From: Chitinophagales bacterium
Lineage (GTDB): Bacteria > Bacteroidota > Bacteroidia > Chitinophagales > JADIYW01
Direction: 5' to 3'
NCBI GenBank assembly: GCA_020636545.1
Contig: JACJXS010000013.1
Location: forward strand, 1-64,000
DNA length: 64,000 bases
Shown: piece by piece, positions 42,998-52,070 of the stretch
Layout: each line of letters opens with the position of its first letter
Position numbering within the stretch: the stretch's first letter is position 1
The notes under the pieces: generated by a model
Seen by the model: the letters and a program-made list of their open reading frames with translations, nothing else
The model's database searches: none
What the model was told of the DNA's origin: nothing
Program-made: the position numbers and the translations under genes

Positions 42998-44527
42998 TTA
43001 TTCTTTCAGCTCCTTTGAACCATTATCTATTAGCACTTTTTTGATATAAGCAGCATTTTCTTTTTCATTATTCACTAAAATTGTAAAATATTGAAATTTA
43101 TTTAGGTTGTATGCTTTTCTGATTTCGTAAAATATTTGGTCTAAAGAGTTTTCAGGTTTCGTTTCTAAGGAATATTGACGTGTATTTTCGGGCACTTTAA
43201 AAGTCGAGTATTGAGATGATTGAATTTGAATGCCTGCTGGAATAATTATATCTGGATTCAGAGCAAGGATTTCATCTTCAGATAGTACTTTTCGATTTGA
43301 TTTAGGTTGGTGTCTTCCATTGGCGTAAATACTCTCCCAGTTGGTTAAATAGCTGATATAGTTATCATAATAAACTATTATTTTTCCTTTTCTAATGTGA
43401 GTTAAATCATTTGCAATTCTAAATGTATTATTGTTGTAACTCTGCGAAAATTTTATAAAACTGTCTGCAATTTGATTAAAACTATAAAAAATAATAAAAA
43501 TACCAATAGCTGTTTTTTGAGTAATTGAGCGAAAATCCCGAATGAAAATAAAGCTTAAAATCAATAAACCTAAATAGATAATATAGTAATTTTTATATGC
43601 CGTATTTTGATCTTGAACGTGTAGTGAGGTAATAATAATTGGCAAAATAATATAACTCAACAGAACTGCATAATGCTTAATATGTAATTGCTTTCCTTGT
43701 TTAATAAAATAAAATAAAACGCCAATAAATAAAGGTAAAATAAAATATTTGATGTAATGTAAGCACATATATAATGCACTTTTACTCATAAATAATATTT
43801 TGCTATCTTTTTCAATGCTATAATGGAAATCTAAATTAGGAATAAAATTTCCAAAATATAATTTTCTATATATCAACCAAATCCCAATTGGTATAATTAG
43901 CCAAAAAACTGTTTTACGAAGTCTTAATAATAGGAATCTTCGCCGTTCTCTTTCTTTTAATTCTAAAATATCTGAATAACTTGCAATTATTAATGGAAAT
44001 AAATACACACCATTGATTGGATTATTGATAGTATTTACTACAAACCAAATTAATATTCCAATATATCTTTTGTGCCAAAAAGCACGAGCTATCATTATAT
44101 ATAATAATCCTTGAAATAAAATACCATCGCCCATTAATGCAGCCCAAATTTGAACAGACAAAAACAAAGTGAGCATTATAAAAAAGTTCACATTAGAATG
44201 ACGACTACTTATTGTTCTTGCTAAGAATACAAATGACAGAAACAAACTTATTCCATTAATTATTATTCCTGCTTTGTATAAACTATAGTTAAGAAATTCT
44301 TTTACACCATACAATAAAAAAATATAAATAAAATTATCGGTGTCATCAAAGTTGAGAGCTACTTGATGGTGAAATTGAAATAAGTGATGCTGTATCAAGT
44401 TATCTACGTAAACAAAATTATCTAAAAAACAATCTGATGGTAAGAGATAATACGGCGTAAGTATAAAAAACAACCAAAATAATGGTAGTGAAAAAAAGAG
44501 TGCAATTGTAAACTTTTTGGAAAACAT
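42998..44527 (-). CDS. Polytopic membrane protein, possibly GT-C-like
   Basis: Protein of 509 residues with about ten to twelve hydrophobic helices in the first 380 residues. A soluble C-terminal domain follows (RKGKIIVYYDNYISYL onward) that could be periplasmic. An acidic pair occurs in a loop after helix 1 (NFDDTDNFIYIFLLYG), reminiscent of GT-C glycosyltransferases, but no family is certain. The charged stretch ELKERERRRFLLLRLRK lies mid-protein. It diverges from the acyl-CoA-binding protein gene. Function unknown. Confidence 0.7.
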   Translation of the reverse strand: MFSKKFTIALFFSLPLFWLFFILTPYYLLPSDCFLDNFVYVDNLIQHHLFQFHHQVALNFDDTDNFIYIFLLYGVKEFLNYSLYKAGIIINGISLFLSFVFLARTISSRHSNVNFFIMLTLFLSVQIWAALMGDGILFQGLLYIMIARAFWHKRYIGILIWFVVNTINNPINGVYLFPLIIASYSDILELKERERRRFLLLRLRKTVFWLIIPIGIWLIYRKLYFGNFIPNLDFHYSIEKDSKILFMSKSALYMCLHYIKYFILPLFIGVLFYFIKQGKQLHIKHYAVLLSYIILPIIITSLHVQDQNTAYKNYYIIYLGLLILSFIFIRDFRSITQKTAIGIFIIFYSFNQIADSFIKFSQSYNNNTFRIANDLTHIRKGKIIVYYDNYISYLTNWESIYANGRHQPKSNRKVLSEDEILALNPDIIIPAGIQIQSSQYSTFKVPENTRQYSLETKPENSLDQIFYEIRKAYNLNKFQYFTILVNNEKENAAYIKKVLIDNGSKELKE

Positions 44528-44566
44528 TTGATAAATTTAGGCTTTTTAAAATTAAAATTAAACATT

Positions 44567-44830
44567 ATGTCATTACAAGAGAAATTTCAACAAGCACAAA
44601 TTGATGTTAAAACATTAACTAAACGACCTACTGATGAGCAATTATTGAATTTATATGCTTTATTTAAACAAGCGACTGATGGCGATAACACTACTTCAAA
44701 ACCAGGAATGTTTGATATAAAAGGTCAATTTAAGTGGAAAACCTGGAACGAGAAAAAAGGAATGAGTAAAGATGAAGCTATGCAAAATTATATTGATTTA
44801 GTTACAAAACTCTTAGATACTTTAAAATAG
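44567..44830 (+). CDS. Acyl-CoA-binding protein (ACBP family)
   Basis: Small soluble protein of 87 residues that binds long-chain acyl-CoA. It has the full ACBP consensus: LYALFKQATDGDNTTSKPG, then FDIKGQFKWKTWNEKKGMSK and DEAMQNYIDLV, with the conserved Tyr, Lys and Trp ligands. ATG 44567 (MSLQEKFQQA) gives the normal family N-terminus; the frame open to 44528 adds an unlikely lead. ACBP is chiefly eukaryotic but occurs in Bacteroidota. It precedes the sdh operon by 133 nt. Confidence 0.92.
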   Translation: MSLQEKFQQAQIDVKTLTKRPTDEQLLNLYALFKQATDGDNTTSKPGMFDIKGQFKWKTWNEKKGMSKDEAMQNYIDLVTKLLDTLK

Positions 44831-44905
44831 GAATATACTGCTGAAACCCTTATTCTATTTGGATTTATTCTAAATTAAACTATACAATTACTTAACTTGT
44901 ATTAA

Positions 44906-44937
44906 TTGTATTTTGATTTTATAAACTGTTAAATTTG
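44906..44937 (+). promoter_or_regulatory. Promoter of the sdh operon
   Basis: TAAATTTG (44930-44937) is an exact -7 match, and TTG at 44906-44908 lies 21 nt upstream as a possible -33. The sdhC start follows 26 nt after the -7 box. Confidence 0.5.
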
Positions 44938-44963
44938 CGTTTACTTATTGAAAATATTAATTT

Positions 44964-45647
44964 ATGGCAACGAAAAACTTTTTTACTTCATCTGTCGGAC
45001 GAAAAATCATAGTAGGTCTGACGGGTTTATTCCTAATTTCTTTTTTAGTAGTTCATTTACTTATAAATTCATTTATATTAGTGGATTTAGTAAACCCAAA
45101 TGATAATGGAGCTACATTCAACGAAGCAGCACATTTTATGTCTCACAATTGGTTGATAAGAGTTGTTGAAATAGGCTTATTTGCTGGCTTAATCGCTCAT
45201 ATTGCAATGACAGTGAAGCTAACAATAGAAAACAAAAAGAAAAGACCTGTTCAATATGCTGTTTTTGATGGCAAAGCAAACTCAAAATGGTATGCTCGTT
45301 CAATGGCAATTTTAGGTTCTATACTCTTAATGTTCTTAGCAGTACATTTAAGTCAATTTTGGTGGCCAACGAAAGAAGCTTTGTATATTACACATGCTGA
45401 CGAAAATTCATTTGAAATGGTAAAAGCTACATTAACAAATCCTATTAATTTAGCAATTTATGTAGTTGGAGTAGTTGCTTTGGGTTATCATTTATTACAT
45501 GGATTCCAAAGTGCCTTCCAATCTTTAGGATTAAACCACAAAAAATACACACCAATTATTAAAACAATTGGAACTGTATTTGCAATTGCAGTTCCTGCTG
45601 GATTTGCGTTTATTGCATTGAGTGTTTTCTTAGGATTAGTACAATAA
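44964..45647 (+). CDS. sdhC: Succinate dehydrogenase cytochrome b subunit SdhC
   Basis: Single membrane-anchor subunit of the Bacteroidota (type B) succinate:menaquinone oxidoreductase. The 227-residue protein has five helices. Candidate haem ligands are His residues in SFLVVHLLINS (H27), GLIAHIAMTVK, FLAVHLSQFWW and GYHLLHGFQSAFQ, consistent with a dihaem protein. The start TSSVGRKIIVGLTGLFLI is characteristic. It is the first gene of sdhCAB and there is no separate SdhD. Confidence 0.93.
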   Translation: MATKNFFTSSVGRKIIVGLTGLFLISFLVVHLLINSFILVDLVNPNDNGATFNEAAHFMSHNWLIRVVEIGLFAGLIAHIAMTVKLTIENKKKRPVQYAVFDGKANSKWYARSMAILGSILLMFLAVHLSQFWWPTKEALYITHADENSFEMVKATLTNPINLAIYVVGVVALGYHLLHGFQSAFQSLGLNHKKYTPIIKTIGTVFAIAVPAGFAFIALSVFLGLVQ

Positions 45648-45691
45648 AAGTTGATTAAATAGATTATAAGATAAAATTTAAAATAGTAAAT

Positions 45692-47668
45692 ATGTTAGAT
45701 TCGAAAATACCTCAGGGTGATATTGATAAAAAATGGACGGAATATAAAGGTCATGTTAAATTAGTTAACCCTGCAAATAAAAGAAAATTAGAAGTTATTG
45801 TAGTTGGAACAGGTTTAGCTGGTGCATCTGCTGCTGCAACTTTAGGAGAATTAGGTTATAGAGTAAAAACTTTTTGTTTCCAAGATTCCCCTAGACGTGC
45901 ACACTCTATTGCAGCACAAGGTGGTATCAATGCTGCTAAGAACTATCAAAATGATGGAGATTCAGTTTATCGTTTATTTTATGATACCGTTAAAGGTGGT
46001 GATTATCGTTCAAGAGAAGCAAATGTACATAGGTTAGCAGAAGTATCTGCAAATATTATTGACCAATGCGTGGCTCAAGGCGTTCCTTTTGCTCGTGAAT
46101 ATGGTGGCTATTTAGATAACCGTTCATTTGGTGGTGTGCAAGTAAAGCGTACATTCTATGCTGCTGGACAAACAGGACAGCAATTATTATTAGGAGCGTA
46201 TTCTGCTTTAGAAAGACAAGTTGCTCTTGGAAATGTTAAGCAATATACAAGACATGAAATGTTGGAAGTGGTTATTATTGATGGCAAAGCACGTGGTATA
46301 ATCACAAGAGATTTAGTGAGCGGAAAATTAGAAAGATTTTTTGGTCATGCTGTTGTTTTAGCAACTGGGGGATACGGAAATGTTTTCTATTTATCTACAA
46401 ACGCAATGGGCTCTAACGTTACTGCAGCTTGGAAAGCACATAAAAAAGGAGCATTCTTTGCTAATCCATGTTATACTCAAATTCACCCAACTTGTATTCC
46501 TGTATCTGGAGACCATCAATCTAAATTAACACTAATGTCGGAATCATTGAGAAATGATGGTAGAATATGGGTGCCTAAGAAAAAAGATGAAACAAGAAAA
46601 CCAAATGATATTCCAGAAGAGGAGAGAGATTATTATTTGGAAAGAAGATATCCTTCATTTGGTAATTTAGTACCAAGAGACGTAGCATCTCGTGCTGCTA
46701 AAGAAAGATGTGATGCTGGTTATGGAGTAGGTACAACAAAACAAGCTGTTTATTTAGATTTTAGATATAACTTAATCAATAAATACGGAAGAACTGAAGC
46801 CTCAAAGCATAATATCGAAAATCCTGATGAAGCAACTTTAGTTAGATTAGGTAAAGAAGTTGTAAAAGAGCAATATGGTAACTTATTTGATATGTACCAA
46901 AAAATTACAGGCGAAAATCCTTACGAAGTACCTATGAGAATTTACCCTGCTGTTCACTATACAATGGGTGGACTTTGGGTAGATTACGAATTAATGACAT
47001 CTGTAAAAGGATTGTACGCATTAGGAGAATGTAATTTCTCAGATCACGGTGCAAACCGTTTAGGTGCATCTGCATTAATGCAAGGTTTGGCTGATGGCTA
47101 TTTTGTAATACCTTATACAATCGGTAATTATTTAGCAGATGAAATATCTGTAAAACCTATTCCAACATCTGCCCCTGAATTTGAAGCTGCTGAAAAAGAA
47201 GTGTCGGGTAGAATCAATAAATTAATGAGTATTAAAGGTTCAAAATCTGTTGAATCTTTCCACAAACGATTGGGAAAAATTATGTGGGAGAAATGTGGTA
47301 TGGCTCGTAATGCTCAAGGATTACAAGAGGCAATTCAAGAAATTAAAGCACTAAGAGAAGAATTTTGGAATGATGTTAGAATTCCTGGAGAAATAAATGA
47401 ATACAATCCTGAATTAGATAAAGCAGGACGTGTTGCAGACTTTATGGAATTAGGTGAGTTATTATGCTTGGATGCTTTAACTAGAAATGAAAGTTGCGGC
47501 GGACACTTTAGAGAAGAATATCAAACTGAAGAAGGTGAAGCAAATCGTGATGATCAAAGCTTCCAACACGTTGCAGCTTGGGAATTAAAAAATGTTGGGG
47601 ATTGGACATTACATAAAGAAGCATTAGTTTATGAAAATATTAAAATTGCAGCTAGAAGCTATAAATAA
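45692..47668 (+). CDS. sdhA: Succinate dehydrogenase flavoprotein subunit SdhA
   Basis: Catalytic FAD subunit, 658 residues, of complex II, linking the TCA cycle to the quinone pool. The FAD fold is VVGTGLAGASAAATLGELGY (about 36-55). The flavin-linking His is in RRAHSIAAQGGINAAKN, the active site is in PAVHYTMGGLWVDYE, and GANRLGASALMQGLADGYF closes the FAD domain. The length fits the B-type enzymes. It lies 44 nt after sdhC. Confidence 0.96.
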   Translation: MLDSKIPQGDIDKKWTEYKGHVKLVNPANKRKLEVIVVGTGLAGASAAATLGELGYRVKTFCFQDSPRRAHSIAAQGGINAAKNYQNDGDSVYRLFYDTVKGGDYRSREANVHRLAEVSANIIDQCVAQGVPFAREYGGYLDNRSFGGVQVKRTFYAAGQTGQQLLLGAYSALERQVALGNVKQYTRHEMLEVVIIDGKARGIITRDLVSGKLERFFGHAVVLATGGYGNVFYLSTNAMGSNVTAAWKAHKKGAFFANPCYTQIHPTCIPVSGDHQSKLTLMSESLRNDGRIWVPKKKDETRKPNDIPEEERDYYLERRYPSFGNLVPRDVASRAAKERCDAGYGVGTTKQAVYLDFRYNLINKYGRTEASKHNIENPDEATLVRLGKEVVKEQYGNLFDMYQKITGENPYEVPMRIYPAVHYTMGGLWVDYELMTSVKGLYALGECNFSDHGANRLGASALMQGLADGYFVIPYTIGNYLADEISVKPIPTSAPEFEAAEKEVSGRINKLMSIKGSKSVESFHKRLGKIMWEKCGMARNAQGLQEAIQEIKALREEFWNDVRIPGEINEYNPELDKAGRVADFMELGELLCLDALTRNESCGGHFREEYQTEEGEANRDDQSFQHVAAWELKNVGDWTLHKEALVYENIKIAARSYK

Positions 47669-47718
47669 TCATCTTCAACGAATTAATAATTTTACTCATT
47701 ATCAAATAAAAATAAATT

Positions 47719-48483
47719 ATGGAACACTATAATATGAACCTTACCTTGAAAGTGTGGAGACAAAAAAACACTAAGGAAAAAGGACACTTTGAAACATATA
47801 ATGTTAAAGGTATTTCTTCAGAAATGTCATTCTTAGAAATGTTTGATGTTTTAAACGAAGATTTAGTACACGAAAATAAAGAACCAATTGCATTTGACCA
47901 CGATTGTCGTGAGGGTATTTGTGGTATGTGTTCAATGTATATTAATGGACGTCCTCATGGACCTTGGAATGCAACAACTACTTGTCAGTTACACATGAGA
48001 GCATTTAAAGATGGCGAAACAATTACTGTTGAACCTTGGAGAGCTCAAGCATTTCCGGTGATTAAAGATTTGGTAGTAGATAGAAGTGCTTTCGATAGAA
48101 TAATTCAAGCAGGAGGTTATATTTCTGTGAATACGGGCGTAACTGTTGATGCAAATGCTACTCCAATTTCTAAAGTAAATGCAGATAAAGCATTTTCAAC
48201 TGCGGCTTGTATTGGTTGTGGTGCTTGTGTGGCGGCTTGTAAAAACTCATCTGCAATGTTATTTACTTCTGCTAAAATTTCACAATTAGCCTTATTACCA
48301 CAAGGAGAACCTGAACGTCATAAGCGTGCATTAGATATGGTTCACCAAATGGACGAAGAAGGATTCGGAAGCTGTACAAACACAGGTGCTTGTGAAGCTG
48401 TTTGTCCTAAAGAGATTACACTAGAAAGCATTGCAAGAATGAATAGAGAGTTCTTGTCAGCAAGTGTTGTTTCTGAAGATTAA
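47719..48483 (+). CDS. sdhB: Succinate dehydrogenase iron-sulfur subunit SdhB
   Basis: Electron-transfer subunit of 254 residues between FAD and haem. The 2Fe-2S ligands are in HDCREGICGMCSMYI with a later Cys in TTTCQLH. The 4Fe-4S site is CIGCGACVAACKN and the 3Fe-4S site is CTNTGACEAVCPKEITLE. It is 50 nt after sdhA and is the last gene before the sdh terminator. Confidence 0.96.
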   Translation: MEHYNMNLTLKVWRQKNTKEKGHFETYNVKGISSEMSFLEMFDVLNEDLVHENKEPIAFDHDCREGICGMCSMYINGRPHGPWNATTTCQLHMRAFKDGETITVEPWRAQAFPVIKDLVVDRSAFDRIIQAGGYISVNTGVTVDANATPISKVNADKAFSTAACIGCGACVAACKNSSAMLFTSAKISQLALLPQGEPERHKRALDMVHQMDEEGFGSCTNTGACEAVCPKEITLESIARMNREFLSASVVSED

Positions 48484-48507
48484 TAATAAAAAACTTTTAT
48501 ATCTTAG

Positions 48508-48550
48508 AGCCTGAAATGAGAAAAATTCTTTTTCAGGCTTTTTTATTTTG
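48508..48550 (+). terminator. sdh terminator containing the next gene's start codon
   Basis: AGCCTGAAA (48508-48516) pairs perfectly with TTTCAGGCT (48531-48539), with an inner stem AGAA/TTCT in the loop and a T-rich tail from 48539. ATG 48516-48518 of the following gene begins at the last base of the left arm. Termination and initiation of the next gene thus occupy the same RNA. Confidence 0.75.
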
Positions 48551-49271
48551 TGTCGCTAATACTTCTTTAGCTCAAGTCGTTAATATTGAAGCTAAACGAT
48601 TTAAAACAGATACTATTGGTTGGAAAGGTAGTGCAGATTTAGGCTTTTCAATGGGTAAGCAAAAAGAAACATTTTTTATGATGAGTGCCAATGCCCATGT
48701 TCAATATAAATCCAAAAAGCATTTGTATTTGTTGCTGGGAAATAGTGATTTAGTGAAATCTAAAACTGCAAAATTAATCAATTCTGGGTTTATTCATTTT
48801 AGACATAATTTCAAACTTAAAAAAGATTGGGTACGATGGGAGAGTTTTACACAGGCACAATTTAATAAGATGAATGGATTAAAAGTTCGTTACTTATTAG
48901 GAACTGGACCTAGATTTAAAATTTTAAGTAAAGAAGATTATCGTATATATATAGGAACTTTATATATGTATGAATTTGAAAAAAGCCTTGATGGTTTGAC
49001 CAAATTAAATCAAGTAAGATTTAGTAGTTATTTAAGTTATACTTTTTGTCCTATTGATGTTTTAGAATTAATAGGGACTTTTTATTATCAACCAAATATT
49101 ACTGAAAATAAAGATTATAGGCTCTCCTCTGAAAATTCAATCAATGTAAAATTACATAAGAACTTAATTTTGGGTTTGAATTTTAGAATGAATTATGACA
49201 GCTTTCCACCTAGTGGAGCAATTACTAAATTAACCTATTTATGGAATAATAGTATTAAAGTTGTTTTTTAA
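48516..49271 (+). CDS. Outer-membrane DUF481-like protein
   Basis: Protein of 251 residues with a signal peptide (about 1-20, ending SLAQ) and a chain of amphipathic strands ending in an aromatic residue (NNSIKVVF), typical of a small outer-membrane beta-barrel. The segment WKGSADLGFSMGKQKETFFM and the later RWESFTQAQFNKMNGLKVRY resemble DUF481. Function unknown. Its start codon lies inside the sdh terminator hairpin, so its expression depends on how that RNA folds or on readthrough. Confidence 0.75.
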   Translation: MRKILFQAFLFCVANTSLAQVVNIEAKRFKTDTIGWKGSADLGFSMGKQKETFFMMSANAHVQYKSKKHLYLLLGNSDLVKSKTAKLINSGFIHFRHNFKLKKDWVRWESFTQAQFNKMNGLKVRYLLGTGPRFKILSKEDYRIYIGTLYMYEFEKSLDGLTKLNQVRFSSYLSYTFCPIDVLELIGTFYYQPNITENKDYRLSSENSINVKLHKNLILGLNFRMNYDSFPPSGAITKLTYLWNNSIKVVF

Positions 49272-49314
49272 TTTTCAATTCCCCCATTTTGGGAAAGCGT
49301 AATTCTTCTAAATA

Positions 49315-50535
49315 TCAAACAGTTAAATCATTATCTTTATTGTCTATTGTTGTTGGTTCAAGTTCTGTTGTTTTTGGCTGAGCATCTTCTGAAACAATAG
49401 AAGCAATTTCTTCAGTAGGATTGTTTAGGTTATTATCTTGGTCGCTTAAATTATTTTCTGCTTCTTGATTTTGTTTATCTTGTTCTTTAGCTTTTTGTAA
49501 TTCCTGTTCTTGACGGTTTTGCTCTTTTTGAATATCTCTCTCAATATCATTTATAGTTTTGGAGATATTTTTAATTTTCTCTTCTTTGGATTTTATTCTA
49601 TCAAATAGATGACTAAATCTTTCTTGAAGTTCAGCTTCAGTCAATTTTCCTCGAGTATAGTGTTGCATTTTCTCCACTTGCATTTTATAATTTTCCTTAT
49701 CTCGTTCTATGTTTTCCTTAAATCCAGATAATATTTGATTGAGTTGCTTAATTCTTGCTTTGGACTTATTGATGAATTCTGTAGAACGGTATTTTTTTAA
49801 TGCAGCATAAATATCATTAATTTTATTTTGAAGTTTACGTTTTGCACTCCATTTTATTGGGCTTTCTTTGAGGTTAGTTTGGATTTTCTTTAATTCATTA
49901 AAAATATTATTCCACTCATCAGGATAAATTAATTTATCTTCTAATTCATCGATTACTTTATTAAATGCCTTACTAATTTGAAGTGTTTTTTCCTCATCAC
50001 CTTCGTGGTTAATTCTTTTCAGTGCTTTTAAGGAATCAAAAATTAGATTGATTTTATCTTTAAGAATAGTTGTTTGTTCCCAAGAAATTTCTGCTTTTTT
50101 CTGATAATCTGCAATTTTATCCCATTGTGTTTTAGCTTTATCCCATAATGATTGCTCAAATTCTTTTAAGCCTTCTAATTGTTGATTTAAGAGTGCTACT
50201 TCTTCATTCAATAATTGATTTAATTTGGCACTCATTAATTTTCTACTCCATAAAGATTGAGCTTCAGTAATTAAAATTGGACGATCTACACGAACATTAT
50301 TTGGCAAAATATTGTCTTGTTGTGCATCAACAGTCCATTGATAGGTCGTTTCAGGAAATTGGAAATTCCCCCCATTCTTCCATTCATTAAAAATGGCATC
50401 TTGTAACTCTTTACTTACTTTTTCTTTTGGAAAAGCATTTATTATAATATTAGCGTTCGCTTCGTCAAGTTCAATAGTTATGAGTGCTTTTAAATCTGTT
50501 CCAATTTCACCCCAAGTAACAATCCGTTGTTGCAT
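49315..50535 (-). CDS. Long coiled-coil protein of unknown function
   Basis: Soluble protein of 406 residues from ATG 50535 (MQQRIVTWGE); the frame is open to 50592 but the extra residues overlap a terminator. An N-terminal domain (residues about 1-75) contains KALITIELDEANANIIINAF. It is followed by helical coiled-coil stretches to about 345 and a disordered Gln/Glu/Asn-rich tail. I do not recognise a family. It is last in the minus-strand run that starts with the PorE-like gene, behind a terminator, so its expression may be partly separate. Confidence 0.75.
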   Translation of the reverse strand: MQQRIVTWGEIGTDLKALITIELDEANANIIINAFPKEKVSKELQDAIFNEWKNGGNFQFPETTYQWTVDAQQDNILPNNVRVDRPILITEAQSLWSRKLMSAKLNQLLNEEVALLNQQLEGLKEFEQSLWDKAKTQWDKIADYQKKAEISWEQTTILKDKINLIFDSLKALKRINHEGDEEKTLQISKAFNKVIDELEDKLIYPDEWNNIFNELKKIQTNLKESPIKWSAKRKLQNKINDIYAALKKYRSTEFINKSKARIKQLNQILSGFKENIERDKENYKMQVEKMQHYTRGKLTEAELQERFSHLFDRIKSKEEKIKNISKTINDIERDIQKEQNRQEQELQKAKEQDKQNQEAENNLSDQDNNLNNPTEEIASIVSEDAQPKTTELEPTTIDNKDNDLTV

Positions 50536-50556
50536 TTTTTTAATATTTTCGTTAAA

Positions 50557-50587
50557 GTAAAAACAGCTTGTACTTTCGTACAAACTG
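50557..50587 (-). terminator. Intrinsic terminator after the second secreted paralog
   Basis: On the minus strand CAGTTTGTAC-GAAA-GTACAAGCTG forms a 10-bp stem (one G-T) capped by a GNRA-type tetraloop and followed by five T (plus-strand coordinates 50587 to 50557). The shared CAAACTGC sequence also occurs in the hairpin at 51331-51359. Confidence 0.8.
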
Positions 50588-50620
50588 CTCATCGAAATTA
50601 CTATATTTTATAGAAATAAA

Positions 50621-51295
50621 CTATTTTAAACCGTTTATTTTTTGTTTTAAAGTTTCAATTATTTGCTTTTGCAAATTAATTTGTTCCAATTTTGCACTTT
50701 GGTCAGCATTATTTTTATTGATGTCATTTTCTCTTTGTGCAATTATCGCTTTAGCTTTTTCTATTTCCTTGATATGTTTTTCCTTACCTTTTATTAGTGT
50801 TTTGTATTCTTTATCTAAGTTTTTAGCTGCTTTTTCTTCATCTGAAAGTTGTAATTGCAACATTTCTACTGCTTGACTTTGAGAGAATTTTTGCAACAAT
50901 GCTTCCATTGCAGTGTATTGCTGCGGATATGCAGAAGAAGAAATAAATGCTCCGCCCAAATCGACAAATACGTATAAATTTGCACCGATAGTACTTGGTA
51001 CTGCATTTGCATAAATATCAACAGTGTTTTGACTTACAACTTTAATATTGGCATCATCACCAAAAACTTCAGGAGATTTCTTACTTGATGTAACTTTAGC
51101 TTTATAAGATTTCAACCATTTAGCAAAGTTTGCTTTTACAATATCTGATTTGCCATTGGCAATTGGCACTTCAAAACCTGTTTGTTCTCCACGACTCATA
51201 TTTTGTCGTATTTCATTGACAACAAAATTATTTTGAGCAGTTGTAGTTCCCAAAAACAGGACTAATACGAACGATAATAAGTATATTTTTTTCAT
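50621..51295 (-). CDS. Secreted coiled-coil protein, paralog 2
   Basis: Protein of 224 residues from ATG 51295 (MKKIYLLSF) with a signal peptide ending TTAQ; the open frame to 51352 adds a non-signal lead and is unlikely. The N-terminal domain (NNFVVNEIRQNMSRGEQTGF, YVFVDLGGAFISSSAYPQQY) is followed by a C-terminal coiled coil of about 80 residues (LSDEEKAAKNLDKEYKTLIK). It is about 70% identical by eye to the gene immediately upstream, so it is a tandem duplicate. No known family is recognised. Confidence 0.8.
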   Translation of the reverse strand: MKKIYLLSFVLVLFLGTTTAQNNFVVNEIRQNMSRGEQTGFEVPIANGKSDIVKANFAKWLKSYKAKVTSSKKSPEVFGDDANIKVVSQNTVDIYANAVPSTIGANLYVFVDLGGAFISSSAYPQQYTAMEALLQKFSQSQAVEMLQLQLSDEEKAAKNLDKEYKTLIKGKEKHIKEIEKAKAIIAQRENDINKNNADQSAKLEQINLQKQIIETLKQKINGLK

Positions 51296-51330
51296 TTTAA
51301 TATTATTTATTTTGTTTATTTTAAATATGA

Positions 51331-51359
51331 AAGCAGTTTGCACAAGGTACAAACTGCTT
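51331..51359 (-). terminator. Hairpin between the two paralogs
   Basis: AAGCAGTTTGCAC (51331-51343) pairs with GTACAAACTGCTT (51347-51359) with one mismatch. A T run is weak on the minus strand, so it may be a processing or stability element rather than a full terminator. It matches the terminator after the second paralog at CAAACTGC, a trace of the duplication. Confidence 0.5.
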
Positions 51360-51379
51360 ATTTGATAGAGTAATTAATC

Positions 51380-52060
51380 TTATTTTAAAGTATTTCTTTT
51401 TTGTTTTACAGTTTCAATAATTTGATTCTGTAAGTTTATTTGTTGCTGTTTTGCCAATTGGTCAGCATCATTTTTCTTAATATCTAATTCTCTTTGTTGA
51501 ATAACTGCTTTAGCTTTTTCAATTTCTTTAATATAGCTGTCTTTATCTTTCTTTAAAGTTTCATATTCTTTATTAAGGTTTTTAGCTATTTTTTCTTCTT
51601 CAGATAATTGAGTTTCTACCATTTGTAAAGCCTGATCTTGAGAAAATTTCTTCAAAAGTGCTTCCATAGCAGTGTATTGTTGCGGATAAGCAGAAGAAGA
51701 AATAAAAGCTCCACCTAAATCAGCAAATACATAAACTGTTGCTCCAGCTGCACTTGGAATTACAGTGGCATAAATATCTACGGTATTAGAACTTACTACT
51801 TTGATATCTGCATCATCTCCAAAGATCTCAGGTGTTTTCTTACTTGATGTAACTTTTGCTTTATAAGTTTTTAACCATTTTTCAAAATTCGATTTTACAA
51901 CATCTGGTTTTCCTCCAGTAATTGGCACTTCAAAGCCTGTTTGTTCTCCACGACTCATTATTTGTCGTATTTCATTTACTACAAAATTATTTTGAGCATT
52001 TACGGACAAAAAGCTAAACACCAAAAGAGATACAACCAATTTAATTTTCTTCATTTTCAT
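51380..52060 (-). CDS. Secreted coiled-coil protein, paralog 1
   Basis: Protein of 226 residues with a signal peptide (MKMKKIKLVVSLLVFSFLSV, cleavage after NAQ). The mature start NNFVVNEIRQIMSRGEQTGF is almost the same as in paralog 2. A compact domain (FGDDADIKVVSSNTVDIYAT, AYPQQYTAMEALLKKF) precedes a C-terminal coiled coil with Glu/Lys/Gln heptads. It follows the PorE-like gene by 10 nt, so the pair is cotranscribed. A periplasmic or envelope role with that protein is inferred. Confidence 0.82.
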   Translation of the reverse strand: MKMKKIKLVVSLLVFSFLSVNAQNNFVVNEIRQIMSRGEQTGFEVPITGGKPDVVKSNFEKWLKTYKAKVTSSKKTPEIFGDDADIKVVSSNTVDIYATVIPSAAGATVYVFADLGGAFISSSAYPQQYTAMEALLKKFSQDQALQMVETQLSEEEKIAKNLNKEYETLKKDKDSYIKEIEKAKAVIQQRELDIKKNDADQLAKQQQINLQNQIIETVKQKRNTLK

Positions 52061-52070
52061 TTAATTTATT

